Source of the DNA: Anaerofustis stercorihominis DSM 17244
GTDB taxonomy: Bacteria > Bacillota > Clostridia > Eubacteriales > Anaerofustaceae
Reading direction: 5' to 3'
Length of the DNA: 64,000 nucleotides
Assembly (NCBI RefSeq): GCF_000154825.1
Contig: NZ_DS560019.1
Span: 906,001-970,000 of the forward strand
In this document: in pieces, positions 1 through 8,651 of the stretch
Position numbering within the stretch: the stretch's first letter is position 1
Layout: every line of letters starts with the position of its first letter
Translations under genes and position numbers: made by a program
Notes under the pieces: generated by a model
Told to the model about the DNA's origin: nothing
The model's input: only the letters and a program-made list of their open reading frames with translations
Databases searched by the model: none

Positions 1-646
1 CTTTATGGGCACCCCTGCCTCTGTCGTAAATATCGCCTATGATATGAAGATGATCTAAGTTTAAAGTCCTTATGGAACGGCATATTTTAACAATGAAATC
101 TTCGCTTGCATTAGTATCGATTATTGTATCAAATATATTTTCAAAATATAATGCTCTTTTTTCGTCTTCATCATTTTTAAATAATAATTCTTCGATTATG
201 TTTACGTAATTTTTATCTATATTTCTTCTGACTTGTTCTCTTGTAGATTTACTGGATACATTAGCCAATATTTCAATAAGGTATTTTAGCGTATCCTTGT
301 ACCATTCCTTATTTAATTTATCCTCAATAGAGAGAAGTTTGAGTTTCTTTACCGGATAATATATGAGGGTAATTATGGTGTTCAATTCTTCCTCATTTAC
401 TTTGTCTCCTATAGTTTCCGTTACTTTTCTTCTTATGCTTCCCGAACAGTTCCTAAGTACGTGTTCAAAGGCTTCGTTTTCTCCGTGAATATCAGTTATA
501 AAATGTTCTGTTCCTTTCGGTAAGTTTAAGTTTGCGTTAAGCTCTATTATCCTTGCTCTTGTTTCACATACATTTGTATACTGCTTTGAGAATAAAGTCA
601 GATAATCTTTATTGTCATATATCTCCTTTGTGCTAAATTTTCTCAT
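1..646 (-). CDS. fbp: Fructose-1,6-bisphosphatase, class III (5' part; gene runs off the window)
   Basis: Only the first 215 codons are present, and the rest lies beyond base 1. The visible protein starts MRKFSTKEIYDNKDYL. Near the window edge it carries HLHIIGDIYDRG, the metallophosphatase GDxxDRG signature of the Firmicutes-type (class III) fructose-bisphosphatase, a family normally about 650 residues long. A second conserved stretch, HFITDIHGENEAF, lies near residue 65. The enzyme hydrolyses fructose 1,6-bisphosphate to fructose 6-phosphate in gluconeogenesis, in the cytoplasm. The ATG at 646 has an AAGGATGG ribosome site just upstream. The gene is divergent from mfd across a 259-bp gap. 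Family assignment is by recalled motif; C-terminal integrity cannot be judged. Confidence 0.9.
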   Translation of the reverse strand, partial: MRKFSTKEIYDNKDYLTLFSKQYTNVCETRARIIELNANLNLPKGTEHFITDIHGENEAFEHVLRNCSGSIRRKVTETIGDKVNEEELNTIITLIYYPVKKLKLLSIEDKLNKEWYKDTLKYLIEILANVSSKSTREQVRRNIDKNYVNIIEELLFKNDEDEKRALYFENIFDTIIDTNASEDFIVKICRSIRTLNLDHLHIIGDIYDRGRGAHK

Positions 647-867
647 TTTTTACCATCCTTATTTTATATACTCTAAATATGTATATTAAATACTATATTT
701 ATTTATAATAATCCAATTTTGTGAAAAGAAGATTAATTTAAAATTAAAATAAATATTTATATTTGAATATTTGTGTATTTTAGAGTAAAATCTTTTAGCT
801 GAGTATCATTTTATACTTTAATTATATTTGTTATTATATCATAAAAAGCTATGTACATTTTAAAATG

Positions 868-876
868 TGTTATAAT
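868..876 (+). promoter_or_regulatory. Extended -10 promoter of mfd
   Basis: TGtTATAAT lies 30 bp before the mfd ATG, with no convincing -35 box. It abuts a perfect 14-bp palindrome ACATTTTAAAATGT at 855-868. A nearly identical AAATGTGTTATAATAT block precedes the aquaporin gene, so this looks like the local housekeeping promoter style. The ribosome site is AAGGGG at 893-898. Confidence 0.6.
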
Positions 877-905
877 ATAAAAATACATTGATAAGGGGAC
901 TTTAA

Positions 906-3900
906 ATGATTGAGAGTATATTGAGTGCCGCAACGTTTTTGAATAAAATAAATTATACTGCCGATAAAAAAGGGAGTATTTTTCTTCATGGAGTCAGCTC
1001 TAATTTAAAAGATATGATCACTGTTCATGAATTATATAAAGAAAAAAGACCTGTCATTTATATTTTAAAGGATGATGTTTCGGCAAAAGAAACTTATTTG
1101 AATTTAAGTGATATATTGTCTGAAAAAGATATTTTATATTACCCTGCAAAGCCCATAACTCATGAGTTTATCGACAGTCATTCAATGGAACTTACCAATA
1201 AAAGAGTCAATGTCATAAAAAATGCTGTAATGGGAAGTAAAAAAATAATAGTTACTTCTATCAATGCCGCTATCGAGAAAGGTCTGTTTTGGGGTAAAGA
1301 CAGTATAATAACAAAGAAGACTGAAGACATATTAGATATAGACGAATTTATAGAAATATTGAATAAGTTCGGATATGCAAGAGAATATGAAGTTACGGGT
1401 CAGGGAGCATACTCCGTAAAGGGCGGGATTGTAGATGTGTTCATTATGGGGGATGAAGTACCCGTTAGGATAGAGTTTTTCGACGATGAAATAGATTCGA
1501 TAAGAACGTTCGATAAAAATACCGGAAAAAGCATTGAAAAGATAAATAAATTTACTCTTGTTCCCGCAAAGACAAGCTTACTTGATTATGATGAAATAAA
1601 TAAACTCAATAAAAAAGTAAGAGCTAAGCTCGAAAAAGCGATAACTCAAAATGAAGATGAAGAAATAGACAAAAACTACAGAGAACTTTACGAAAAGATA
1701 GCAGATGATACAAATGATACGACAAAGTATATATTCTATGCTTCAAAACAAACAAAGTCATTGATTGATTTATATAAAGACCCTCTTATTATTTTTGACG
1801 ATTACAGCATAATAAAAAAGACTTACAATAGATTTTTTAAAGAAAACAAAGAAGAACTGAAAGATTTGGCTGAGCATGGAAAGATGCTCGATATACAAGT
1901 AAACAATCATTTTAAATTCGCCGAAGCGGAAGAAAGGTTTATAAATTTAGATTCTTTGATTTATTTTGATTTATCAATGGCTTCAAATAATTTGTTTTGC
2001 AAAGATATAGTTGAAGTAAAATCAAGTGATAATATCAATTATGTAAAGAATATCAATTATTTAATTGACAATATCGTTACTTATTTAAAAGAAGATTATA
2101 AGGTTATTATTACTTATAAAAACGAAAAGGAAAAGAAGAATCTTTCGGAATTTTTAAGTAATTATAATATAGACTATACTCACACTGTTAAAGAAGGGCA
2201 TGTCGCACTTGTAAAATCAAATATCAGAAACGGAGTAAATATTTTAAGTGAAAAATTATTTATTCTGTCTTATAACGATGTACTTATAAAAAAAGAAGCT
2301 AAGAAAAAAAGAACTAAAAAAGATAAACATAATGAAAAAGCTTTCTTCAGTGAGATAACTAAGGGTGATTATGTAGTTCACGAAACTTACGGTATCGGAA
2401 GATATCTGGGAATGGTAAATATGGAAGCCGGCGGGCTATATAATGATTACCTTGAAATCGAATTTGCCGGAAATGACAAATTATACGTAATTGCAAATAA
2501 GATGAACTTGGTAAGTAAATATATAGGTTCATCGGACGCACCTCCAAAGCTTAATAAATTGGGTTCTCAGGTTTGGGAAAACACCAAGAACAAAACGAGA
2601 AAAGCTGTAAAAGAGCTTGCAAAAGAATATATTACATTATATGCAAAGAGAAGGGAAATAAAAGGTTTTGCCTTTTCAGCCGATACTCCGTGGCAAAAAG
2701 AGTTTGAAGATAATTTCGGTTATGAACTTACCGAAGATCAGGAAAGATGTGTAAGAGAAGTAAAAGAAGATATGGAAAAGCCTTATCCTATGGATAGACT
2801 TATATGCGGAGATGTAGGTTTTGGCAAGACCGAGGTTGCCGCAAGAGCAATTTTTAAAGCTGTAATGGACGGTAAGCAATGTGCAGTTTTAGTCCCGACG
2901 ACTATTCTTGCAATGCAGCATTACAATACGTTTGTGGAGAGATTTAAAGATTTTCCTGTGAAAATAGAAATGCTTTCAAGGTTTAAAACGAAGAAAGAAG
3001 AAAACAGGATAATAGATAAGCTTGAAAGAGGGAAAGTGGATATAGTAATCGGGACACATAAACTTCTTTCGGATAATGTAAATTTTAAGGATTTGGGTTT
3101 ACTTGTAGTTGACGAAGAACAAAGATTTGGAGTAGCTCATAAAGATAAGCTTAAACTGTTAAAGGAAAATGTAGATACCCTTACTCTTTCCGCAACTCCA
3201 ATCCCAAGGACACTTAATATGTCTCTTATCGGTATAAGAGATTTATCGACGATTGAAAAGCCTCCCAAGGAAAGAGAAGAAACCGAAACATATGTAATCG
3301 AATATGACGATTATATTATAAAAGACGCGATAAACAGAGAGTTATCCAGAGGGGGGCAGGTATTCTTTGTTTATAATTCAGTAAAGAATGCGGAAAAGAC
3401 ATGCCTTAAACTAAGGAAATTGATACCGGGATTAAAAGTAGAGTTTGCAAACGGACAAATGCCGGAAAGGGAACTCGAAAAGACGATGTTCAGATTTTTG
3501 AATAAGGAATTTGATGTGCTTGTTTGTACAGCTATAGTGGAAAACGGACTCAATATCTTAAATGCAAATACGATGATAATAAAAGAAGGTAATAATCTAG
3601 GTCTTTCACAATTGTATCAGCTTAGAGGAAGAGTAGGAAGAAGCAATAAAAATGCTTATTGTTATGTAACTTATGAAAAAGATAAAGCTTTGAATGAAGT
3701 TGCAATGAAAAGATTGAAGGCTATAAATGAATTTACAAAGTTTGGTTCCGGTTTTCAAATCGCAATAAGGGATCTTCAAATAAGAGGCTCGGGAAATCTT
3801 CTCGGTGCAAATCAAAGCGGTCACTTTACGAATGTAGGTTATGAGCTTTATACAAAAATGCTTCAGGAAGCTCTTAAGGAAAGTAAAGGAGAAGCACAAA

Positions 3901-4358
3901 AAGAACCTGTTGAAACTACCATTAACATTAAAATAAATGCTTATATAGATAAAAAATATATAGAAGATGAAAAGCAAAGGATAATCACTTATAAAGAAAT
4001 AGCCAGCATAGAAACAGAAGCTGATAAAGATGAAATGGTTGAAAATCTTATTGATATATACGGAGATATAAGAAAAGAAACACTCAATTTAATGGATATA
4101 TCTCTTCTTAGGAATAAAGCAAGTAAAAAAGATATATTAAGTATAAATGTAAATGAAGAAAACAGGGAAATATATTTTGACTTTGACAAAGAAAAAGAAA
4201 TCCATATGGATAAAATAAACAAGTTATATGAAATCTTTAAAGGTAAATTTATTAAAAATAGTAAATTTATAAGGATTTGTTTCCCATATAAAAAGACAAG
4301 AAACGTACATCAAAGTATTATGAAACTAATAGATAAAATAATTGATAATATAGCTTAA
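906..4358 (+). CDS. mfd: Transcription-repair coupling factor Mfd
   Basis: Full-length Mfd (1150 aa): an ATP-driven translocase that removes RNA polymerase stalled at DNA damage and recruits UvrA. The first ~330 residues are the UvrB-homology region. A CarD/RNAP-interaction domain lies at ~480-550 (GDYVVHETYGIGRY). The RecG-like helicase core has Walker A GDVGFGKT near 635, DEEQ with RFG near 735, SATPIPRT near 763 and the QLRGRVGR box near 903. The C-terminal TRCF domain follows. ATG 906 has AAGGGG 7 bp upstream. In many Firmicutes pth precedes mfd; here fbp is divergent instead. A foldase lipoprotein follows after 62 bp, probably co-transcribed. Confidence 0.97.
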   Translation: MIESILSAATFLNKINYTADKKGSIFLHGVSSNLKDMITVHELYKEKRPVIYILKDDVSAKETYLNLSDILSEKDILYYPAKPITHEFIDSHSMELTNKRVNVIKNAVMGSKKIIVTSINAAIEKGLFWGKDSIITKKTEDILDIDEFIEILNKFGYAREYEVTGQGAYSVKGGIVDVFIMGDEVPVRIEFFDDEIDSIRTFDKNTGKSIEKINKFTLVPAKTSLLDYDEINKLNKKVRAKLEKAITQNEDEEIDKNYRELYEKIADDTNDTTKYIFYASKQTKSLIDLYKDPLIIFDDYSIIKKTYNRFFKENKEELKDLAEHGKMLDIQVNNHFKFAEAEERFINLDSLIYFDLSMASNNLFCKDIVEVKSSDNINYVKNINYLIDNIVTYLKEDYKVIITYKNEKEKKNLSEFLSNYNIDYTHTVKEGHVALVKSNIRNGVNILSEKLFILSYNDVLIKKEAKKKRTKKDKHNEKAFFSEITKGDYVVHETYGIGRYLGMVNMEAGGLYNDYLEIEFAGNDKLYVIANKMNLVSKYIGSSDAPPKLNKLGSQVWENTKNKTRKAVKELAKEYITLYAKRREIKGFAFSADTPWQKEFEDNFGYELTEDQERCVREVKEDMEKPYPMDRLICGDVGFGKTEVAARAIFKAVMDGKQCAVLVPTTILAMQHYNTFVERFKDFPVKIEMLSRFKTKKEENRIIDKLERGKVDIVIGTHKLLSDNVNFKDLGLLVVDEEQRFGVAHKDKLKLLKENVDTLTLSATPIPRTLNMSLIGIRDLSTIEKPPKEREETETYVIEYDDYIIKDAINRELSRGGQVFFVYNSVKNAEKTCLKLRKLIPGLKVEFANGQMPERELEKTMFRFLNKEFDVLVCTAIVENGLNILNANTMIIKEGNNLGLSQLYQLRGRVGRSNKNAYCYVTYEKDKALNEVAMKRLKAINEFTKFGSGFQIAIRDLQIRGSGNLLGANQSGHFTNVGYELYTKMLQEALKESKGEAQKEPVETTINIKINAYIDKKYIEDEKQRIITYKEIASIETEADKDEMVENLIDIYGDIRKETLNLMDISLLRNKASKKDILSINVNEENREIYFDFDKEKEIHMDKINKLYEIFKGKFIKNSKFIRICFPYKKTRNVHQSIMKLIDKIIDNIA

Positions 4359-4420
4359 ATTGTGTATAATTTATAACATTATGATAGTTTATAATCATTT
4401 AATACAGAAAGGATTTATTT

Positions 4421-5935
4421 ATGAAAAATATTAAAAAAATAATCGGGATTGCAATGGCAGTCACTCTATTATTCTCGGCATTCGGCTGTAGTGTAAATGA
4501 AGAAAAGCTCGCTAATAAGGCTGTCGCTAAAGTGGGAGATACCGAAATACCCAAAATGAATTTAGATGCTGTTGTTGGTTTTACTCTTGTATCTTACTAT
4601 GCCAACTCTGGTACAGAAATTTCTATGGAAGATTCTTCGGTTTCCAGTTTGAAAGAAGAAGTTGCGAACAATCTCGTTGAATATGAACTTGTTAAAAAAG
4701 CAGCTAAAGACTACGGATATACAAAAAATGATAAAGAAGTAAAAGAGGCGGCAAAAGAAACTCTTAAATCTATTAAATCAAGCTCTTATTTAAAAGGAGA
4801 TAAGTATAAAAGTGTTTTGAAACAATACGGCTTCGAAGATGAAAAGAGCTTTGAAAATGCAGTTAATCTATATGCAGAATTTTCAACTTATACTTCCGGG
4901 TTTGCAGAAAAATTCAGAAATAAAGTTCAAGGCGGTAAATATGCAACTGCAAATTATATGACTGTTGATGATATAAAAGTAACTGCTTCTATTTATTATT
5001 ACTGTTATATCCAAAAGGCAATGGAACAGGAGTATAATGAATATCAAAAACAATACAGCGGTTCAGCGGATAGCTCCGAATCTGAACAAAAGACCGATGA
5101 ACAGAAGCAGCAAGAATTAAAAGAATCTACAGTGGCTATGGTAAAAGAAAAAGCTGCATTCTATGCTGCAGGAAAAGAAGCCAAAACGAAAATAGATACT
5201 AAGAAAGTCAATTCTAAGAAGGCTGAAAACGAGTCTTTATCATCAATGTTTGGGAGTGATACATTAACTTCCGTTTACAATGCTTACGGGCTCACAAAAA
5301 AACAATATGACGAAGCGGGAAAATGGATCGCTACGGCTGATTTATATAAAGAAGCGTTAGAAGAAAAAGTTACTTATGATAAACCGACAGAAAAAGATGC
5401 AGAAAAAGAATTTAACAAAAATACTAAGGCTTATGATAAATCAACTGTCAGTGCAAAACATATACTTACTTCCGATAAATCTTTAGCAAAAGAAATATAC
5501 GAGCAAGCTACTCAAAAAGGTGCCGATTTTGATCAAATAATGAGTAAGTATCAAAAAAATTCAGCGGTACAGGAAGCTTCGGATTTAGGGGCTTTTACCT
5601 ATCCTTCTATGGTAGAGGATTTTTCCAAAGCTGCATTTGATGCGGAAAAAGGAAGTGTCGTGGGTCCTGTTAAAACCGAATATGGTTATCATGTGATATA
5701 TGTTTATGATAAAAATACTGTAGAGCCAAAATTTGAAGACAGCAAAGATACTATATTATCTAAACTGGACAGTCAAAATAAACTTGAAGCCGTAAATAAA
5801 TTAGATGAAGATATCAAGGATAAACATAACGGAAAAGTCGAGATAGAGGATATTGATGAACCTTATAATATGCTTTTGGCTGAACTTAAAAAAGATAATA
5901 AAGTTAAAATTTATAAATCTGTATTAAATAAATAA
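4421..5935 (+). CDS. Parvulin-type peptidyl-prolyl isomerase lipoprotein (PrsA/SurA-like)
   Basis: A 504-residue secreted foldase. Residues 1-23 form a lipoprotein signal ending AFGC, so Cys23 is the likely lipidated residue. A long, charged SurA_N-like helical chaperone region occupies ~30-330. A parvulin rotamase domain follows at ~341-435, with the typical AKHIL start, a LGAF segment and GPVKTEYGYHVIYV. It should catalyse prolyl isomerisation of exported proteins on the outer face of the membrane. AGAAAGGA lies 7 bp before the ATG. It follows mfd closely, a common clostridial order, and ends at a strong terminator. PrsA versus SurA-like naming is a matter of convention. Confidence 0.88.
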   Translation: MKNIKKIIGIAMAVTLLFSAFGCSVNEEKLANKAVAKVGDTEIPKMNLDAVVGFTLVSYYANSGTEISMEDSSVSSLKEEVANNLVEYELVKKAAKDYGYTKNDKEVKEAAKETLKSIKSSSYLKGDKYKSVLKQYGFEDEKSFENAVNLYAEFSTYTSGFAEKFRNKVQGGKYATANYMTVDDIKVTASIYYYCYIQKAMEQEYNEYQKQYSGSADSSESEQKTDEQKQQELKESTVAMVKEKAAFYAAGKEAKTKIDTKKVNSKKAENESLSSMFGSDTLTSVYNAYGLTKKQYDEAGKWIATADLYKEALEEKVTYDKPTEKDAEKEFNKNTKAYDKSTVSAKHILTSDKSLAKEIYEQATQKGADFDQIMSKYQKNSAVQEASDLGAFTYPSMVEDFSKAAFDAEKGSVVGPVKTEYGYHVIYVYDKNTVEPKFEDSKDTILSKLDSQNKLEAVNKLDEDIKDKHNGKVEIEDIDEPYNMLLAELKKDNKVKIYKSVLNK

Positions 5936-5950
5936 TGAAAATAAATTGCT

Positions 5951-5980
5951 AAAGAGAAGAATAATCTTCTCTTTTTTTAT
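5951..5980 (+). terminator. Rho-independent terminator after the foldase gene
   Basis: A perfect 10-bp stem, AAAGAGAAGA/TCTTCTCTTT, with a 4-nt loop and a T tract. It closes the mfd-foldase unit. Confidence 0.85.
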
Positions 5981-5991
5981 TTGTTTAAATG

Positions 5992-6000
5992 TGTTATAAT
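5992..6000 (+). promoter_or_regulatory. Extended -10 promoter of the aquaporin gene
   Basis: TGtTATAAT lies 51 bp before the TTG start and directly after the terminator. The flanking AAATG..ATAT matches the mfd promoter. No good -35 is seen. Confidence 0.55.
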
Positions 6001-6051
6001 ATATCAATTGAGTAAAAACACAATAAATATAATTAAAGAGAGGAAATAGTT

Positions 6052-6744
6052 TTGAAAAAATATTTAGCAGAATTTATAGGAACATTTGTATTAGTATTCT
6101 TTGGATGCGGTAACGCTGTAGTCTTAGGCGGCTTCACAGGAGGAATGGGAAGCGGATTTTTGGGAGTTGTAGCTATTGCTTTGGCATTCGGGCTTGCAAT
6201 CGTTGCTGCCGCCTATGCAATAGGAGATATCTCCGGATGTCATGTCAATCCCGCAGTTTCTCTTTCTATGCTTATAACGGGAAGAATGAACTTAAATGAT
6301 TTTATAGGATATGTTATAGCACAAGTTTTGGGAGCATTGGCAGGAAGCGGAGTGCTTTACTTTATAACATCGGCAAGCCAGGGACTTAGAGGCTTTGGTG
6401 CGAATGGATACGGAGAGTTAAGCGGAGTAGGCTTAAATATGATTGGAGCATTGGCAGTAGAAGTAATTCTTACTTTTGTATTTATAATGACAATTTTAAG
6501 AGTAACCGATAATGAAAAAACAAGTCATATGGCGGGTCTTATAATCGGATTGACCCTTACTTTTGTACATATAATAGGTATTCCTTTGACTGGGACCTCC
6601 GTTAATCCTGCAAGGAGTTTAGCTCCTGCAATATTTACGGGAGGAGCTGCTTTATCACAAGTATGGTTGTTTATACTTGCTCCTTTGGTTGGAGGTGCAA
6701 TTGCAGCTTTTGTTCATAAATATTTATACAGTACCGAACAATAA
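6052..6744 (+). CDS. aqpZ: Aquaporin of the MIP family (AqpZ-like water channel)
   Basis: A 230-residue six-helix MIP channel with both NPA half-helices: NPA at 66-68 (GCHVNPAVSLS) and NPAR at 185-188 (TGTSVNPARS). The selectivity-filter region reads like AqpZ: a Phe in the second helix (AFGLAI), FVHIIGIPLTGTS with the filter His, and Arg188. That argues for water rather than glycerol transport, and there is no glycerol gene nearby. It starts with TTG preceded by AGAGAGGAAA. It is a single-gene unit between two terminators. AqpZ versus GlpF is inferred from filter residues only. Confidence 0.85.
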   Translation: MKKYLAEFIGTFVLVFFGCGNAVVLGGFTGGMGSGFLGVVAIALAFGLAIVAAAYAIGDISGCHVNPAVSLSMLITGRMNLNDFIGYVIAQVLGALAGSGVLYFITSASQGLRGFGANGYGELSGVGLNMIGALAVEVILTFVFIMTILRVTDNEKTSHMAGLIIGLTLTFVHIIGIPLTGTSVNPARSLAPAIFTGGAALSQVWLFILAPLVGGAIAAFVHKYLYSTEQ

Positions 6745-6753
6745 TTAAAATGC

Positions 6754-6788
6754 AAAAGAGCATATGTTTTACATATGCTCTTTTTTTA
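6754..6788 (+). terminator. Rho-independent terminator after the aquaporin gene
   Basis: A 14-bp perfect stem (AAAAGAGCATATGT with its complement), 3-nt loop and T run. It isolates the aquaporin from the redox island that begins 23 bp further on. Confidence 0.9.
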
Positions 6789-6810
6789 TTTAAAAAGTTT
6801 TAAAAAGTAC

Positions 6811-6841
6811 TTGACTTGGAGTCAACTCCAAGTGATAGGGT
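6811..6841 (+). promoter_or_regulatory. MerR-type operator-promoter of the redox island
   Basis: The -35 TTGACT (6811-6816) and a weak -10 TAGGGT (6836-6841) are separated by 19 bp, the over-long spacer typical of MerR-activated promoters. Inside it is an inverted repeat, CTTGGAG-N4-CTCCAAG (with flanking A/T it spans 6814-6833). The same repeat with the same 19-bp spacer recurs before the MerR-type gene at 12461. The AdhR group is known to use 7-4-7 repeats between -35 and -10. The poor -10 suggests dependence on the activator. Confidence 0.85.
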
Positions 6842-6890
6842 TTTATTGTGAAGAAATAATTATAAAAATATATTTCATGAAGGAGTTAAA

Positions 6891-7364
6891 ATGAAAAAGA
6901 AATTGATTGTATATTATTCATACACTGGTAATACAAAGATGATCGTGGATATTTTAAAAGATAACCTTGATGTTGATATCGTAAGGTTAGAAACAATAAA
7001 GCCATACAGCGGAAGTTATGATGATGTGGTCGAACAGGGGAAAAAAGAAACCGACAGTAGATACATGCCTGAGATAAAAGAGATAGGAATAGATTTAAAA
7101 GATTATGATGAAATTCTTTTGGGAAGTCCCGTTTGGTGGTACACATTTGCACCTGCCGTAAGGACTTTTTTATCTAAATATGATTTAAGCGGGAAAAAAA
7201 TTGTTCCTTTTATTACTAACGGAGGGTGGATAGGAAGTACTGTTGATGATATTAAAAGTTTAGCTAATAATTCACAAGTAAAAAATGCTATAAATATAAA
7301 GTTTAACGGTAGTGATATGGAAACTTCAATGAGTGAAATAAATGCTTGGATAGACAAATTATAA
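6891..7364 (+). CDS. Flavodoxin (flavodoxin_4 type), first gene of the redox island
   Basis: A 157-residue cytoplasmic flavodoxin-fold protein. The FMN phosphate loop is YSYTGNTK at residues ~9-16, and the isoalloxazine-binding segments are GSPVWWYTFAP near residue 83 and FITNGGW near residue 105. These features fit the flavodoxin_4 family, which differs from classical electron-carrier flavodoxins in its WW motif. It probably transfers electrons or reduces quinone-like substrates using FMN; the substrate is unknown. AAGGAG lies 5 bp before the ATG. It is directly downstream of the MerR-type promoter and 30 bp ahead of a second flavodoxin, so it is the promoter-proximal gene of the island. Confidence 0.85.
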   Translation: MKKKLIVYYSYTGNTKMIVDILKDNLDVDIVRLETIKPYSGSYDDVVEQGKKETDSRYMPEIKEIGIDLKDYDEILLGSPVWWYTFAPAVRTFLSKYDLSGKKIVPFITNGGWIGSTVDDIKSLANNSQVKNAINIKFNGSDMETSMSEINAWIDKL

Positions 7365-7394
7365 AAAATATGAAAATCAATAAGGAGATAAGAA

Positions 7395-7871
7395 ATGAAC
7401 AGTAAAAAAACTTTAGTAGCTTATTTTTCACACAGCGGAAATACAAGAACCGCAGCAGAAAAAATAGCGGGTTTAACAAACAGTGATTTATTTGAAATAA
7501 AACCAATTAAAAGGTATCCGAAAAATTATAACGAGACGGTTGCAATTGCAAAAAAAGAAATAAATGGGAACGCAAGACCTAAGATTTCAGATAGTGTAAA
7601 AGATATGGACTCGTATGATGTGATTTATCTCGGTTATCCGAATTGGTGGAGTACCATGCCTATGGTTGTATTTACTTTTTTGGAAGGATATGATTTCATA
7701 GGCAAAAAAATATATCCGTTTTGTACACATGGTGGAAGCAGAATGGGAAGAAGCGAAAAGGATATTAAAGATTTATGTCCTAATGCAGTTATAGGTAAAG
7801 GACTTCCTATAAGCGGAAATAGTGTAAATAGCTGTGATGAAATGATAAAAAATTGGATAGAGGTAAAATAA
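7395..7871 (+). CDS. Flavodoxin (flavodoxin_4 type), second copy
   Basis: A 158-residue flavodoxin with FSHSGNTRT as the FMN loop, GYPNWWSTMP as the family WW motif and FCTHGGSRMGRS as the third binding loop. It is a closer relative of the lipoprotein flavodoxin at 10357 than of its upstream neighbour: both share YPNWW, the FCTH loop and an SNARP-like NARPK/NARPE segment. It overlaps the ribosome site of the next gene, which begins one base after its stop, so translation is probably coupled. No signal peptide, so cytoplasmic. The electron donor and acceptor are not evident from sequence. Confidence 0.85.
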   Translation: MNSKKTLVAYFSHSGNTRTAAEKIAGLTNSDLFEIKPIKRYPKNYNETVAIAKKEINGNARPKISDSVKDMDSYDVIYLGYPNWWSTMPMVVFTFLEGYDFIGKKIYPFCTHGGSRMGRSEKDIKDLCPNAVIGKGLPISGNSVNSCDEMIKNWIEVK

Positions 7872-7872
7872 T

Positions 7873-8631
7873 ATGTCAAATAGCAATAAAGTAAAAGAAT
7901 ATTATAAAAAAATGTCTTTATTATATGACTCTGATTTATTAAAAAATGATCCTGAGTTTATGGATATATTTAATAATTTTGCATTTGATGAAGTTTTAAG
8001 TCAAGATGATTTGGACGACAAGACGAGATTTATGGCTATATTATCTGCATTGATAGGTTGCCAGGGTATAGATGAATATAAAATAATGTTATCTGTTTCT
8101 CTTGAGTTAGGCGTCACTCCGACAGAAATCAAAGAGATAGTATACCAATCTACAGCTTATCTGGGTATTGGCAGAGTTCTGCCTTTTTTAAAAGCAACTA
8201 ATGAGGTTTTTGAAGAGGATGGGATAGAACTTCCTCTTCAAAGTCAGTCAACAACTACTAAAGAAAACAGAAGAGAAAAAGGCAGTCAAGTTCAAATGGA
8301 TATTTTCGGGGAACATATGAAAGATTTTTGGAAATCCGGGCCCGAAGAAAGTAAACATATAAATTATTGGTTGGCGACGAATTGTTTCGGAGATTATTAT
8401 ACTAGGACGGGGCTTGATAATAAACAAAGAGAAATGATCACATTTTGTTTTCTGTCAGCTCAGGGTGGCTGTGAGCCTCAGCTTATAAGTCATGCTGTCG
8501 CAAATATGAGAATAGGAAATGATAAAGAGTTTTTGATAAATATCATCTCTCAGTGTCTTCCTTATATAGGTTACCCCCGTTCTTTAAATGCGCTTAACTG
8601 TGTTAATGAGGCTTATAAAAATATTAAATAG
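7873..8631 (+). CDS. Carboxymuconolactone decarboxylase-family protein (two CMD domains)
   Basis: 252 residues with tandem CMD/AhpD-like helical domains. Domain 1 is at ~25-115 (LIGCQGIDEYKIML, GVTPTEIKEIVYQS). Domain 2 is at ~150-250 (FCFLSAQGGCEPQLISHAVAN, YIGYPRSLNAL). The family includes gamma-carboxymuconolactone decarboxylases and AhpD-type peroxidases. Domain 2 shows Cys residues upstream of a His but I see no clean CxxC, so peroxidase chemistry is uncertain. Such proteins often sit beside cupins, flavodoxins and aldo/keto reductases in anaerobes, as here. The ribosome site GAGGT lies inside the end of the preceding flavodoxin. Confidence 0.8.
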   Translation: MSNSNKVKEYYKKMSLLYDSDLLKNDPEFMDIFNNFAFDEVLSQDDLDDKTRFMAILSALIGCQGIDEYKIMLSVSLELGVTPTEIKEIVYQSTAYLGIGRVLPFLKATNEVFEEDGIELPLQSQSTTTKENRREKGSQVQMDIFGEHMKDFWKSGPEESKHINYWLATNCFGDYYTRTGLDNKQREMITFCFLSAQGGCEPQLISHAVANMRIGNDKEFLINIISQCLPYIGYPRSLNALNCVNEAYKNIK

Positions 8632-8651
8632 AAAATATATAGGAAAGATTG